From NCBI GenBank assembly GCA_004292595.1, contig RDXM01000094.1, forward strand, positions 1-54,449: a stretch of DNA of 54,449 nt. The letters are read 5' to 3'. Positions 15,966 through 25,469 of the stretch are shown piece by piece. The stretch is from Candidatus Kapaibacterium sp. GTDB taxonomy: Bacteria > Bacteroidota > Ignavibacteria > Kapaibacteriales > UBA4661. The translations under genes were made by a program, and so were the position numbers. Numbering within the stretch: position 1 is the stretch's first letter; each line of letters begins with the position of its first letter. The notes under the pieces are model-generated. The model was not told the origin of the DNA and made no database searches. It worked only from the letters and a program-made list of their open reading frames with translations.

Positions 15966-17213
15966 ATGCTGAACGCGCCTATTCTTCGCGGATATGCTCT
16001 GACGTTGCTAGGGCATCCACTCTTCGCACTCCTGCTTGTAGGAATTGCTGTGGCGGCTTCGGCAGCTATAGTGCGCTTTGTTGCGCCAGTGCGCAACACT
16101 CTGGAACGCAAGGAAATATCCCGCTTTCAGGCACTCGACGCCCTGCGTGGTCTGCTGGCACTGGGCGTAATGGCGAGCCACGTTCCTATTACATGGTCGT
16201 ACATCACGCGCGGGAAGTGGTTTTTTTTGAACGACTCCAACGTGTACGCGCTTTTGGGAGAAGTCTGCGTGGCATTATTTTTCATGACCACGGGATTTCT
16301 TTTTTGGCAGAAGCTCCTGAAAAGCTCGGGGAGACTTGATATTCCCGTCTTTTTGATTGGGCGCATTTTTCGGATTTATCCGTTGTATCTCGCTGTTCTT
16401 GTACTGGTATTGTTCCTGAGTTTTGCATTGCAAGATTGGCAACACCGAGAAACAATCGCCGAAACCCTGCGTGAGTGTGTGCGTTGGTGTACATTCTATG
16501 CTTCCGATTTGAATCGCCTCCCCAATACCAGTATCCTTATTGCCCGCGTGGAATGGTCGCTTCGCTACGAATGGTTTTTTTATGGAATGCTCCCTGTTGC
16601 AGCAGTGGTCTTTTCGGCAACAAAACGCCATTACTACGGGCTTTTGGCGGGAATATTTCTCATGGGCTGCCTTGCAGTATTCGACCCTGCACACCGCTTC
16701 GTTCCTCGTCAATGCGCTGCTTTTTTGGGGGGAATTACAGCCGCCTATCTTTCCCTTGGCACAAACTCTTTTTTCGTACAAGCTCGAACATGGCTTCAGC
16801 ACTGGGTAAGTAGTATTTTTGCGCTTGGTGCGCTGCTTGGTGTTTTGTGTTTTGCGTCGTCGGCGTATTCACTCGTGTCGTTGTGCTTGCTGAGTGTGGT
16901 TTTTGCGGCGGTGGCATCGGGAAATAGACTTTTTGGACTCTTGAAACCCGCTTCAATACTGTGGTTGGGGGAAATTAGCTATGGTATATACTTGCTGCAT
17001 GGAATAGTATTATGGTTCGGATGCCAAGTATTGGTGCGCTTCTGCTCGGATTTTCCTGAGCAGCCGAATCCGATAGTGTTTTGCCTTTGCGCCTGCGGAG
17101 TTAGTGTTGGTGCGGTTTGTGTGGCAAGTTTTGCCCATATTTTTATTGAACAGCCTGGCATTGAAGCAGGAAAACGATGCGCCCAGTGGTGGCGACAGAT
17201 GAGGCAGCATTGA
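15966..17213 (+). CDS. acyltransferase family 3 membrane protein
   Basis: 415 residues from the ATG at 15966 (a GTG three codons earlier is possible). It has about ten membrane segments. The signature comes early: FQALDALRGLLALGVMASHV, the usual LRG...H motif holding the catalytic histidine of OafA/YrhL/NodX-type O-acyltransferases. RIFRIYPLYLAVL and WSLRYEWFFYGMLP match the family's later conserved regions. Such enzymes O-acetylate or succinylate surface sugars or other envelope molecules; the acceptor cannot be told. It follows batD by 24 bases and is probably co-transcribed. Confidence 0.9.
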   Translation: MLNAPILRGYALTLLGHPLFALLLVGIAVAASAAIVRFVAPVRNTLERKEISRFQALDALRGLLALGVMASHVPITWSYITRGKWFFLNDSNVYALLGEVCVALFFMTTGFLFWQKLLKSSGRLDIPVFLIGRIFRIYPLYLAVLVLVLFLSFALQDWQHRETIAETLRECVRWCTFYASDLNRLPNTSILIARVEWSLRYEWFFYGMLPVAAVVFSATKRHYYGLLAGIFLMGCLAVFDPAHRFVPRQCAAFLGGITAAYLSLGTNSFFVQARTWLQHWVSSIFALGALLGVLCFASSAYSLVSLCLLSVVFAAVASGNRLFGLLKPASILWLGEISYGIYLLHGIVLWFGCQVLVRFCSDFPEQPNPIVFCLCACGVSVGAVCVASFAHIFIEQPGIEAGKRCAQWWRQMRQH

Positions 17214-17244
17214 ATGACGTATATTTTTCATCAAAGATTTTTCA

Positions 17245-18246
17245 TCAAATAAACGAAAGTATCTGCGGCAACAGGTCTATCGTGAGCGGTAGTTTTCCTG
17301 GACCTTCGCCATCGGAATCAATCAAAACTGTCTCTTCCGAATGAGCAATGATGCGGCTTCCACGCACGGTGCGCACGGCAGCATCGCCGATATGCTTGCC
17401 CGAATAAATAAGCGGAAACTTGCGCAGTGCTTGGAGGCGCGATAAATTTTCGACAGTAACAACATCGAACAAACCGTCATTTGGTGAGGCTTCTGGGGCA
17501 ATCATCATGCTGCCACCAAAATATTTCCCGTTGGCAATGGCAACGATGCGGGCTTGCAATGTATCCTGAAACACTTCCTCGCCGTCACGCAGCACCTGCA
17601 AACGGACTTTTTTGTTTTTATATTCCAGCATCGTGAGTAATGACGCGGCAAAGAAGGCAGTTTTGCCGCCGAAGCGTTTCAAAAACGATGCTTGATTTAC
17701 GCGCTTCACCACGTTTCCTCCCATGCCAAAGCTCAGAACATTGCAGAAATAGTGCGTCGCAGGGCTTCCGTCAAAGCGGTGATATTCCATCTTTCCAACA
17801 TCCAGTTTTTGCTGCAAACCGACTGCTTTGTGCTGTGCAATGCGCTTGATTGCTTGGCGAATATCGGTTGGCAGACCGAGTGTTCGTGCAATATCGCTGC
17901 CCGTACCGCTCGGAACAAAGGAAAGCTGCGCCTTTGGGCTTATAGGATGCGCATTCAGAAAAAAACCATTCACGACTTCGCTCATTGTTCCGTCGCCACC
18001 AACGGCGATAATATGCTCGCAGCCCGCTTGCAGTGCGGTGTGCGTGAGAATGCTTGCGTCGCGGGCTGCGCGGGTGATATGCACTTCTAGGTTACCTACG
18101 AGCGAGCGAAGGTAGTCCTCGTGCGCGTTCCACGCCGCACCCGTGCGCCCGTTGCCAGAGGCGGGATTGACAATGACGCAGACGTTTCCGTGTGGTGTGA
18201 TATTGGAGAAAGGAGTATTTATCTGCTGTTGGTGGGATTGCAACAT
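17245..18246 (-). CDS. diacylglycerol kinase family lipid kinase
   Basis: 333 residues. The nucleotide-binding motif GGDGTMSEVVNG and preceding CVIVNPASGNGR place it in the DAGK_cat/YegS/BmrU family, with LSFVPSGTGSDIARTLG as the second conserved site. The C-terminal beta domain includes NGKYFGGSMMIAPEASPNDGLFDVV. It phosphorylates diacylglycerol or a related lipid at the inner membrane; substrate choice cannot be read from sequence. It is transcribed convergently with the acyltransferase, ending 31 bases away. Confidence 0.92.
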   Translation of the reverse strand: MLQSHQQQINTPFSNITPHGNVCVIVNPASGNGRTGAAWNAHEDYLRSLVGNLEVHITRAARDASILTHTALQAGCEHIIAVGGDGTMSEVVNGFFLNAHPISPKAQLSFVPSGTGSDIARTLGLPTDIRQAIKRIAQHKAVGLQQKLDVGKMEYHRFDGSPATHYFCNVLSFGMGGNVVKRVNQASFLKRFGGKTAFFAASLLTMLEYKNKKVRLQVLRDGEEVFQDTLQARIVAIANGKYFGGSMMIAPEASPNDGLFDVVTVENLSRLQALRKFPLIYSGKHIGDAAVRTVRGSRIIAHSEETVLIDSDGEGPGKLPLTIDLLPQILSFI

Positions 18247-18289
18247 AAAGAAAAAGTAAAAATCTCAGTACACGGCAAAATTCTCCCAA

Positions 18290-18369
18290 TAGTGGCACAG
18301 ACATTCCTGTCTGTGAGTGTTAGTGCGGGATTCAGGTAAGAAACACAGGCAAGAATGCCTGTGCCACTA
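18290..18369 (+). repeat. 80-bp palindromic repeat, copy B
   Basis: The left arm TAGTGGCACAGACATTCCTG is identical to copy A. The right arm is diverged (CACAGGCAAGAATGCCTGTG) so that its inner palindrome stays self-complementary (AGGCAAGAATGCCT), suggesting the inner hairpin is maintained. It lies between the lipid kinase start and the selD stop. Confidence 0.85.
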
Positions 18370-18452
18370 AAGCCCGATTGTTACTGCTGTTCAGAAACTT
18401 TGTCGTGTATCAAAAGTAAAAATAGCGAGAGCGAGAACGTACATTGAAAAAA

Positions 18453-19514
18453 TCACACAACTCGAATAGCATGAGAATTTGCCGCCTCAGGCACGAGGAA
18501 GCGTCCAATCGGGCGAGTAAACTCCTGCAAGCCGCGTGAAATCAGGAGTTGCTGCACATCGTTCACTGCGCTTTCTTCTACGGCAATCAGCAAGCCGCCA
18601 CTTGTTTGCGGGTCGGCAAGGATGGCGCGTTGCTCGTCGGAGAGAGGTGCGACGCGGTGTCCATAGCTTGCCCAATTTCGATTTGTGCCTCCTGGAATAG
18701 ATTTTGCGGCAATGTATTCATTCACATTCGGTAAAATGGGAAGGTTGTCGAAGAACAGTTCGGCACGAAGTCGTGTTCCGTCGCACATTTCGCTGAGGTG
18801 TCCGAGCAGACCGAAGCCCGTCACATCAGTCATTGCGCGTACGCCTTTTATTCGCCCCAAGTCCGCACCAATGCTGTTGAGTTGCATCATTTGCGCGGCG
18901 GCACGACCTTTGTCACTTTCCTTCAAAATGCCGCGTTTTTCTGCGGTTGTGAGAATACCTACGCCGAGAGCTTTGGTCAGGAAGAGCATATTTCCTGCTT
19001 CGGCGGTGTTGTTGTGCTTGATGTTTTCGATGGCAACAAGCCCGTTCACGGCAAGTCCGAAGATTGGTTCGGGGCTGTCGATGCTATGCCCGCCCGCAAG
19101 CGGAATACCCGCCTCAGCGCACAGGGAGCGGCTTCCAGCAATGACTTCGCCCGCAATTTCTGGCGGAAGTTTATCAATCGTCCAGCCCAAAATAGCGATT
19201 GCCATAATTGGTGTGCCGCCCATTGCGTACACGTCGCTGATGGCATTTGCGCTGGCGATGCGCCCAAAATCGCGCGGGTCATCAACAATCGGCATAAAAA
19301 AGTCGGTCGTGCTGATGAGTGCTTGTCCTGTGCCTAAGTCATAGACTGCCGCGTCGTCGCGGGAATTATTGCCGACAAGCAAGCGTCCAGCATGAAAGGA
19401 GCTTGGAAAGACTTCGTTGGAGTGGAGGATTTTGTCAAGTACGGCGGGCGAGATTTTACAGCCACAGCCCGCACCATGACTGTATTGCGTAAGACGAATG
19501 GATTCGGTGTGCAT
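18453..19514 (-). CDS. selD: selenide, water dikinase (selenophosphate synthetase)
   Basis: 353 residues from the ATG at 19514; upstream in-frame codons encode an unlikely hydrophobic lead. The opening [14 protein letters not shown] places C17 and K20 exactly as in the E. coli enzyme, so this is the cysteine form, not a selenoprotein. [21 protein letters not shown] is the ATP/metal region, and GGHSID and VTGFGLLGH follow as expected. It makes selenophosphate from selenide and ATP for selenocysteine tRNA or 2-selenouridine tRNA. No selA, selB, tRNA-Sec or selenouridine synthase is in the window, so which pathway it serves is open. Confidence 0.95.
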   Translation of the reverse strand: MHTESIRLTQYSHGAGCGCKISPAVLDKILHSNEVFPSSFHAGRLLVGNNSRDDAAVYDLGTGQALISTTDFFMPIVDDPRDFGRIASANAISDVYAMGGTPIMAIAILGWTIDKLPPEIAGEVIAGSRSLCAEAGIPLAGGHSIDSPEPIFGLAVNGLVAIENIKHNNTAEAGNMLFLTKALGVGILTTAEKRGILKESDKGRAAAQMMQLNSIGADLGRIKGVRAMTDVTGFGLLGHLSEMCDGTRLRAELFFDNLPILPNVNEYIAAKSIPGGTNRNWASYGHRVAPLSDEQRAILADPQTSGGLLIAVEESAVNDVQQLLISRGLQEFTRPIGRFLVPEAANSHAIRVV

Positions 19515-19629
19515 GAACAAAAAAGAAGAAAACAACAAAGAAAATAATGAAGAATACAAGTGAACGGCACATTGACAAATCAAGGCAGAGCAAGAATACA
19601 GAATAATTTGCGAAAAGAAAATTAAATAC

Positions 19630-19659
19630 TTGTAAAGCAGTTGAATAATTGTAATTTGC
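19630..19659 (+). promoter_or_regulatory. probable promoter of the RRM gene
   Basis: TTG at 19630-19632, 19 bases, then TAATTTGC at 19652-19659, close to the TTG-N19-TAAATTTG boxes before the tRNAs. It leaves an untranslated leader of more than 110 bases, as is common for RNA-binding and cold-responsive genes. Confidence 0.5.
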
Positions 19660-19783
19660 ATCTGTTCACCATCGGTTTTTAGCGCAGCGATGTGAACCGC
19701 ATGACTTTCGTTTAGTTACGTTCTTAGGAAGTTCCTGTGTGCAATTTCTGTTTTTCTGCGCTGTAGCATTAAGGTTTTTCGTT

Positions 19784-20119
19784 ATGAATATCTATGTCGG
19801 CAACTTGCCGTACTCATATGGTTCGGAGCAACTCCAAACTTTGTTTTCCGAATACGGCACGGTTGATAACTCTTCCGTCGTAATGGACAAATTTACTGGT
19901 CGTTCACGTGGTTTTGGTTTCGTCGAGATGAACGACGAAGCTCAGGCAAAAGCGGCTACCGATGCTTTGAACGGTATGCAAGTAAATGGTCGTGAACTTG
20001 TGGTAAATGAAGCTCGTCCGCGTGAAGAGCGTCCTCGCCGTGAGTTCCGTCCGCGTGGTAATGGCGGCGGCGGCGGCGGTGGCTACCGTCAGCGTGAAGG
20101 TCAGCGCGAGCGTTTCTAA
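19784..20119 (+). CDS. RNA-binding protein with one RRM domain and Gly/Arg tail
   Basis: 111 residues from the ATG at 19784; upstream in-frame Met codons would add an unlikely hydrophobic lead. Residues 1-80 form an RNA recognition motif with RNP-2 (IYVGNL) and RNP-1 (RGFGFVEM). The tail is Arg/Glu-rich, then a run of Gly (GNGGGGGGGYRQRE), like the glycine-rich RRM proteins of cyanobacteria and Bacteroidota. These bind single-stranded RNA, and several are cold-induced. The long leader and two strong hairpins afterwards fit a highly expressed single-gene transcript. Confidence 0.93.
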   Translation: MNIYVGNLPYSYGSEQLQTLFSEYGTVDNSSVVMDKFTGRSRGFGFVEMNDEAQAKAATDALNGMQVNGRELVVNEARPREERPRREFRPRGNGGGGGGGYRQREGQRERF

Positions 20120-20157
20120 TGCACGTGTCCTTTTGGGTTTGTTTGTAGATTTTAGCA

Positions 20158-20180
20158 GTTCGCGGCGATGTGCCGCGAAC
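20158..20180 (+). terminator. hairpin after the RRM gene
   Basis: A nine-base perfect stem GTTCGCGGC/GCCGCGAAC with a five-base loop. There is no T run, so it may instead stabilise the 3' end ahead of the terminator at 20191. Confidence 0.55.
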
Positions 20181-20190
20181 AAAATAGAAG

Positions 20191-20229
20191 AAAGCGTATG
20201 GTGAACATCAGTAACCATACGCTTTTTTT
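20191..20229 (+). terminator. rho-independent terminator
   Basis: A twelve-base stem AAAGCGTATGGT/ACCATACGCTTT with an 11-base loop is followed by TTTTTTTG. It ends the RRM transcript before the DtxR-type regulator. Confidence 0.88.
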
Positions 20230-20356
20230 GTATCTTTGCAGCAAAAAAGATGAAATGGAAATGCTTGAGACTGAAGCAGAAAAACTGGATATACATAGCT
20301 TTGCTAGCACTATTCCCCACGATTCACGCACCCGATTCACGACATATTGATGCGCT

Positions 20357-21004
20357 ATGCTCACACAAGCCATTCAAGATTATTTGAAAGCGATTTACAA
20401 ACTGAGCGAACACGGCAAGACGGTTATAACGAATGACCTTGCCCGTGAACTCAAAGTCGCACCTGCTTCGGTAACAAATATGCTGAAACGCCTCAGCGAA
20501 ATGAAACTTGCCGAATATGCCTCGTACAAAGGCGTAACGCTCTCGGAAGCGGGACAGAAAGCCGCATTGGAGATAATTCGGCATCATCGGCTGCTCGAAC
20601 TCTATTTGCAAGAGGCTCTCGGATACTCGTGGGACAAGGTGCATGACGAGGCAGAAACGCTGGAGCATCATATTTCCGAAGAGTTTGAAGACCGCATCAG
20701 TGCTATGCTTGGCAATCCCACACACGACCCGCATGGTGACCCTATTCCTACGAAAAACGGTATCGTGCCTCCTACCTCTAAAACGCCTCTTTCTTCGCTC
20801 ACGGCGGGCGCGAGTGCGGTTGTTTCCCGCGTTTCCGATGCCGACCCTGAGTTTTTACGCTATTGCTCTTCTATCGGCATGATTCCTAGTGTTCGCGTGA
20901 TTTTGGTGGCGCATACGCCTTCTACACAAACCATTCGCTTGCGCATTGGCGCGAATGAACACGTCGTGGGAAGTGCTGTTGCGGAGCAGATTTTTGTGGA
21001 ATGA
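20357..21004 (+). CDS. DtxR/MntR-family metal-dependent transcriptional regulator
   Basis: 215 residues. An N-terminal winged helix (1-65) contains LARELKVAPASVTNMLKRLSE as the recognition region. The dimerisation/metal domain (66-140) has HHRLLELYLQEALGYSWDKVHDEAETLEHHIS and DRISAMLGNPTHDPHGDPIP, with the His/Glu/Asp ligands typical of IdeR/DtxR/MntR. A C-terminal FeoA/SH3-like domain ends the protein. It would repress metal-uptake genes when Fe or Mn is bound. No transporter is adjacent. It is followed closely by engB. Confidence 0.92.
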   Translation: MLTQAIQDYLKAIYKLSEHGKTVITNDLARELKVAPASVTNMLKRLSEMKLAEYASYKGVTLSEAGQKAALEIIRHHRLLELYLQEALGYSWDKVHDEAETLEHHISEEFEDRISAMLGNPTHDPHGDPIPTKNGIVPPTSKTPLSSLTAGASAVVSRVSDADPEFLRYCSSIGMIPSVRVILVAHTPSTQTIRLRIGANEHVVGSAVAEQIFVE

Positions 21005-21083
21005 TGTTGTAGAACAATGTAGAAAAACTTGCTGCGCACCCTCACCAATACCGTACAAAACCGACACTTTATTACAATACATC

Positions 21084-21677
21084 ATGGATATTCTCGACGC
21101 ACAATTTCTCATCGGCGCGACCACGCCCGACCACTTTCCAGAAAAAACAACGCTGCCAGAAGTAGCATTTATTGGGCGTTCCAATGTTGGAAAGTCGTCG
21201 CTGATAAACAGTATTGTGCGGCGGAAGAATCTTGCACACGTTTCGGCAACGCCTGGAAAGACGCAGCAAATCAACTTCTTTGGGATAAATCACGACTGGA
21301 TTTTGGTGGATTGTCCGGGCTACGGCTATGCACAAGTTTCGCAAAAAGACCGCGCCGCATGGAAAATACTTATCAATTCTTATTTGCAAAAACGAGCGCA
21401 GTTACGGCTTATTTGCTTGCTGTTCGATATTCGGCACGACCCATCCGACCAAGATATGGGCATGATTGAGGAACTTGAAGAATCAGGCAAAAAGTACGTC
21501 ATTATTCTCACGAAAAAAGATAAAATCTCCAACAAAGCCAGCGAAGAACGCCGCGCCCAGCTTTTGGAGGCAATCGAATTTTGTCAAGGCTGCGTGGATG
21601 TGCTTCCCTATTCCTCCGAAACCAACGAAGCGCGTCCAAATTTATGGGGAATTATCAAGCGGGAATGCGCCTTGTAG
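21084..21677 (+). CDS. engB: ribosome biogenesis GTP-binding protein EngB/YsxC
   Basis: 197 residues from the ATG at 21084, the normal family length; earlier in-frame starts overlap the upstream gene. GTPase motifs: G1 GRSNVGKSS (31-39), G2 within TPGKTQQINFF, G3 DCPGYGYA, and G4 TKKDKI. The family is an essential GTPase in assembly of the large ribosomal subunit. Confidence 0.95.
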   Translation: MDILDAQFLIGATTPDHFPEKTTLPEVAFIGRSNVGKSSLINSIVRRKNLAHVSATPGKTQQINFFGINHDWILVDCPGYGYAQVSQKDRAAWKILINSYLQKRAQLRLICLLFDIRHDPSDQDMGMIEELEESGKKYVIILTKKDKISNKASEERRAQLLEAIEFCQGCVDVLPYSSETNEARPNLWGIIKRECAL

Positions 21678-21820
21678 GGGTTTTTATTCACTGAAAAATG
21701 CTTGGGAAATATTCCATTTTTGGCATGAAATCCATGCTTGCAGATTGCAAGAAATGATTATATTATGCCGTTCTAAACCAGAAATTCAAACGCTCTGTTT
21801 CATTTTTTCTTGTCCTTTTT

Positions 21821-23011
21821 ATGATTCATTCGATTGACGACCTCAGCCTTTCTGGCAAGCGTGTGCTTGTCCGCGTTGATTTCAATGTGCCGCAAGACGA
21901 GTCTGGTGCTATTACCGACGATATTCGTATTCGTGAATCACTTCCTACCATTCAAAAAATTATCCACTCTGGCGGTAAAGCTATTTTGATGTCGCATTTG
22001 GGCAGACCCAAAGGCAAAGTGAATGTAAAGTATTCCCTGAAGCCTGCTGCCACGCGCCTTGCCGAGCTTCTAGGCAAGCCCGTTACAATGGCTCCCGATT
22101 GCATTGGCGATGAAGTGGGGAAAATTATCACGCTTATGGAAAATGGTGATGTTACCTTGCTCGAAAACGTCCGCTTTTATGCGCAGGAAGAAGAAAACGA
22201 GGAAGAATTTTCGCGGAAACTTGCCGCGCTCGGCGATGTGTACGTGAATGATGCCTTTGGCTCTGCACACCGCGCCCATGCTAGTACGCACGGCGTTACG
22301 AAGTTTATCAATTCCCGTGCGGCGGGCTATTTGATGCAAAAAGAATTGAAATATCTTGGCGATGCCGTTGCCAATCCGAAACGCCCTTTTACCGCGATTC
22401 TTGGCGGCTCGAAGATTTCTGGCAAAATTGATGTTATCACAAGTCTGCTCGACAAGTGCGATACTATCATCGTTGGCGGCGGAATGATTTTCACTTTTTA
22501 CAAAGCAATGGGCAAGGAAATTGGTGATTCGCTCGTCGAAGAAGATAAAATCGCACTTGCAGAAGAAACGCTCGCTAAAGCAAAAGCGAAAAATGTGAAA
22601 TTACTCTTGCCTACCGATGCCGTTGTTGCCGATGCCTTCAGCAATGACGCGGTTCGCAAGACCGTCAGCGTGGACAACATCGAAAAAGGCTGGCGCGGCT
22701 TGGATATTGGTCCTGACACGATTAAACTCTTCAGCGATGTCATTCTTTCTTCCCAAACGGTCGTTTGGAATGGTCCGATGGGCGTATTTGAAATGAGCAA
22801 CTTCGCCGATGGAACGCAAGCCGTGGCGCAGTCTCTCGCCGATGCAAGCGCAAAAGGCGCGATTACGATTGTCGGCGGCGGCGACTCGGCAGCAGCGATT
22901 GAGCAATTCGGCTTTGCGAAGGCTGTCAGCCACGTTTCCACAGGCGGCGGCGCGTCGTTGGAATTTTTGGAAGGTAAAGAACTGCCCGGTGTTGCGGCAT
23001 TGAATGTGTAA
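21821..23011 (+). CDS. pgk: phosphoglycerate kinase
   Basis: 396 residues, normal length. [12 protein letters not shown] at the N-terminus is the substrate-binding signature, MSHLGRPKG follows, and [14 protein letters not shown] is the 3-phosphoglycerate site. The nucleotide site is [11 protein letters not shown] and the C-terminal [13 protein letters not shown]. It is the ATP-forming step of glycolysis. tpiA is in the same window but 21 kb away; gap is not adjacent. A palindrome of the 38-bp family follows the stop and may act as a transcript end. Confidence 0.97.
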   Translation: MIHSIDDLSLSGKRVLVRVDFNVPQDESGAITDDIRIRESLPTIQKIIHSGGKAILMSHLGRPKGKVNVKYSLKPAATRLAELLGKPVTMAPDCIGDEVGKIITLMENGDVTLLENVRFYAQEEENEEEFSRKLAALGDVYVNDAFGSAHRAHASTHGVTKFINSRAAGYLMQKELKYLGDAVANPKRPFTAILGGSKISGKIDVITSLLDKCDTIIVGGGMIFTFYKAMGKEIGDSLVEEDKIALAEETLAKAKAKNVKLLLPTDAVVADAFSNDAVRKTVSVDNIEKGWRGLDIGPDTIKLFSDVILSSQTVVWNGPMGVFEMSNFADGTQAVAQSLADASAKGAITIVGGGDSAAAIEQFGFAKAVSHVSTGGGASLEFLEGKELPGVAALNV

Positions 23012-23040
23012 GCAATGAATAATGAGTCCAGTTAGGCTTT

Positions 23041-23084
23041 TCCGTTCCTGCCGTTTTTGAACGGCAGGACAGGTTTCACGCTAA
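23041..23084 (+). repeat. diverged copy of the palindrome family, hairpin after pgk
   Basis: Contains a perfect nine-base stem CCTGCCGTT/AACGGCAGG (23048-23069) with loop TTTG, then CAGGTTTCACG. It is the most symmetric member of the family. Confidence 0.65.
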
Positions 23085-23221
23085 AAAATGGGTTTCCCGA
23101 AAAAATTCTGTTCGGTATGGTATCGGTTTTTACAGCAGTGCATACAGCAAAAACATTAGCACGAAGCCTCGCGGTTTCTGCCTTTGCCTCACCTCTTTCC
23201 TCACACAGTTTTGTGCAAGGA

Positions 23222-25267
23222 ATGATGCGGCTTTTGGCTGTATTCATTGTTTGCTTCTTTAGTGCATTTCCTTTGCTTTTGCAGGCTTCTACGGCGCAGC
23301 AGCGCATTGACAGTTTAAAAAATCTGCTTCCCACCGCGATTGACACCGAGCGCATCAGCGCACTAAACCAGCTTTCCCGCGAATATCGTTACATCGCCCT
23401 TGATACCTCGTTTCTCTACGCAAAGCAAGCTCTCACGCTCTCAGAAAAGCTCGGTAACAAACTCGGCACGGCAAACGCGCTGCGCAGTATCGGCATGGTA
23501 TATGAAAATCAAGGGAAATACGACTTTGCATTAGACCATCTTTTGCGTGCCGTTACGCTTTTTGAGGACATTGGTGAAAAATCAGGTTTGGCGAGTTCGC
23601 TCAATATCATTGGCGAGGCATACCGTAGCCAGCAGAAGTACGACGAGGCAATCACATACTATCGCCGCTCGCTGGCAATTCACCAAGCAATGAGCAATCC
23701 CGACCGCATTGCCACCGTGATGACGAATATGTGCGCTTGCTACCTGAAGCAAGGAAAATATACGCACTTGCTTGATACGTTACTTTACGCAGAAAAGCTG
23801 TATTTACAAGTGAACAGCCCGACGGTTTTCTCGACGTGGCTTGTCATCAGTGATTATTATCTCACCCAGAAAGACGCTCCAAACGCGCTGAAATACGCCC
23901 GCCTCGCGCTGGAAGGTTCTGAGAAAAATAGCAACAAACGCTATATCATTTCGTCGCTGCAAAATATTGGCGAAGCATATGACAAGCTCGGCAAAGCTGA
24001 TTCTACCTTGTTTTACGCTTTCAAAGCCCGCAACGCGGCGCAAATCTATGGCTTCCGCGATGAACTCCGCGAAAGCTACTTCCAGATTTCCGAACTTTAC
24101 GCCGAGCGCAAACAAAGCGATAGTGCGCTGCTGTACTTCAAAATGTATTCATCCTTGAAAGACTCGCTTTTTTCGATGGAAATACAAAACAACATCATGC
24201 ACGCCCAAATGGAGCTTGCCACTGCCACGCAGCAGCAAGAAATCAAGCATCTCGCGCTTTTGCGCAATTCGCTGATTGTCGGTGTGGTAATGCTCGTGTT
24301 TTTTGCCTTGCTCATTGCCAATCGCTATCGTTTGAAGCGCAATTCTGCCAATGAATTACGCCGCAATAATGATGAAATCTTGCGCCAGCAAAATATTTTG
24401 GAAAAACAAGCAGCAGAAATTGAGCTTGCCAATACCGAACTCCTGAACACCAACGATTCGCTCAATCAGCGCAATCACGACCTCGCCGAACTCAACCGCG
24501 AGAAAAACGAGATTTTGGGCATTGTAGCGCATGATTTGAAAAATCCCGTTTCCAATATCCGTATGCTCTCCAAGCTCCTCCGCGACGACGCAGCAACGCT
24601 AACAGAATCAGAAGTGGTCGAGTTTGCGGGCGATATTTACACAGTTTCAGAGCGGATGTTTGAACTGATTACCACGCTTCTGGATGTGAATGCGATTGAA
24701 GAAGGTTCGATTCGCTTTAATTTTTCTGTGTTTGAAATTGCCTCGTTTACCGAAAGTTTGGTTCATAATTACCGATCTCGTGCCAATGCAAAAGACATCA
24801 CATTACATTTTGAGCAGAACCAAAACAAAGACGGTTCAGAGCGGTATTCCGTCATTGCATATGCCGATAAGAATGCAACAATACAAGTTTTAGACAATCT
24901 TCTTTCCAATGCTATCAAGTATTCGCCCTACAACAAAAACGTGTGGGTGCGTGTTCTTTTCGATGAATACGAGGTGTTGAACGATTCCACACCGCCACAA
25001 GGTTTGCTTGCCGCGCCGCAAGAATACGTGCGGATTGAGGTGCAGGATGAAGGTCCGGGCTTGACCGAAGAAGACAAAGCAAAACTCTTCGGCAAGTTCA
25101 CCCGCCTTTCGGCAAAACCCACCGCAGGCGAGCATTCAACGGGCTTGGGGCTGTCGATTGTGAAAAAAATGGTGGAAGGAATGAACGGTAAAGTGTGGGT
25201 AGAAAGCGAGGTCGGTAAAGGCGCAACGTTTATCGTGATATTGCCAAAAGGCGAAGCGTTGGTCTAA
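23222..25267 (+). CDS. TPR-containing membrane sensor histidine kinase
   Basis: 681 residues from the ATG at 23222 (the next codon is also ATG), which starts a signal peptide (MMRLLAVFIVCFFSAFPLLL). Residues about 40-330 are tetratricopeptide repeats (GMVYENQGKYDFALDHLLRA, GEAYRSQQKYDEAITYYRRS). One membrane helix at about 350-372 leads into a Gln/Asn/Glu-rich coiled coil. The HisKA domain carries the phospho-acceptor H437 in GIVAHDLKNPVSN. The ATPase domain has N box DNLLSNAIKYSP and G boxes DEGPGLTEEDK and STGLGLSIVKKM. TPRs are therefore periplasmic and the kinase cytoplasmic. No response regulator is adjacent, so its output partner is unknown. Confidence 0.93.
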   Translation: MMRLLAVFIVCFFSAFPLLLQASTAQQRIDSLKNLLPTAIDTERISALNQLSREYRYIALDTSFLYAKQALTLSEKLGNKLGTANALRSIGMVYENQGKYDFALDHLLRAVTLFEDIGEKSGLASSLNIIGEAYRSQQKYDEAITYYRRSLAIHQAMSNPDRIATVMTNMCACYLKQGKYTHLLDTLLYAEKLYLQVNSPTVFSTWLVISDYYLTQKDAPNALKYARLALEGSEKNSNKRYIISSLQNIGEAYDKLGKADSTLFYAFKARNAAQIYGFRDELRESYFQISELYAERKQSDSALLYFKMYSSLKDSLFSMEIQNNIMHAQMELATATQQQEIKHLALLRNSLIVGVVMLVFFALLIANRYRLKRNSANELRRNNDEILRQQNILEKQAAEIELANTELLNTNDSLNQRNHDLAELNREKNEILGIVAHDLKNPVSNIRMLSKLLRDDAATLTESEVVEFAGDIYTVSERMFELITTLLDVNAIEEGSIRFNFSVFEIASFTESLVHNYRSRANAKDITLHFEQNQNKDGSERYSVIAYADKNATIQVLDNLLSNAIKYSPYNKNVWVRVLFDEYEVLNDSTPPQGLLAAPQEYVRIEVQDEGPGLTEEDKAKLFGKFTRLSAKPTAGEHSTGLGLSIVKKMVEGMNGKVWVESEVGKGATFIVILPKGEALV

Positions 25268-25334
25268 AGAGCAGGGTGAAAGTTGAGCGTAACGCTCAAG
25301 AGGGTGGAAGGATAAAGTTTTTTGCAGAAAGATA

Positions 25335-25363
25335 GTAGCGCGGACAACACTCCTGTCTGCGCA
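25335..25363 (+). repeat. degenerate half-copy related to the 80-bp palindromic repeat
   Basis: Reads AGTAGCGCGGACAACACTCC then TGTCTGCGC, matching the left-arm layout AGTGGCACAGACATTCCTGTCTGTG with changes. There is no right arm. A 16-base palindrome TTGAGCGTAACGCTCAA lies just upstream near 25283. Confidence 0.4.
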
Positions 25364-25469
25364 CCAAGTATCAGCAAGCAGTGTGTGTGATTCCCGAAAG
25401 GCATGATGCAGCCAAGCATTCATGCCTTTTCTTCGTTCATTACTTTTTCTTTCATGATTGAATGACACC

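Noticed and set aside
23057-23221. Longer N-terminus of the histidine kinase
   Set aside because: It would begin inside the palindromic repeat after pgk and place a signal peptide 56 residues in; the ATG at 23222 gives a normal signal peptide directly.
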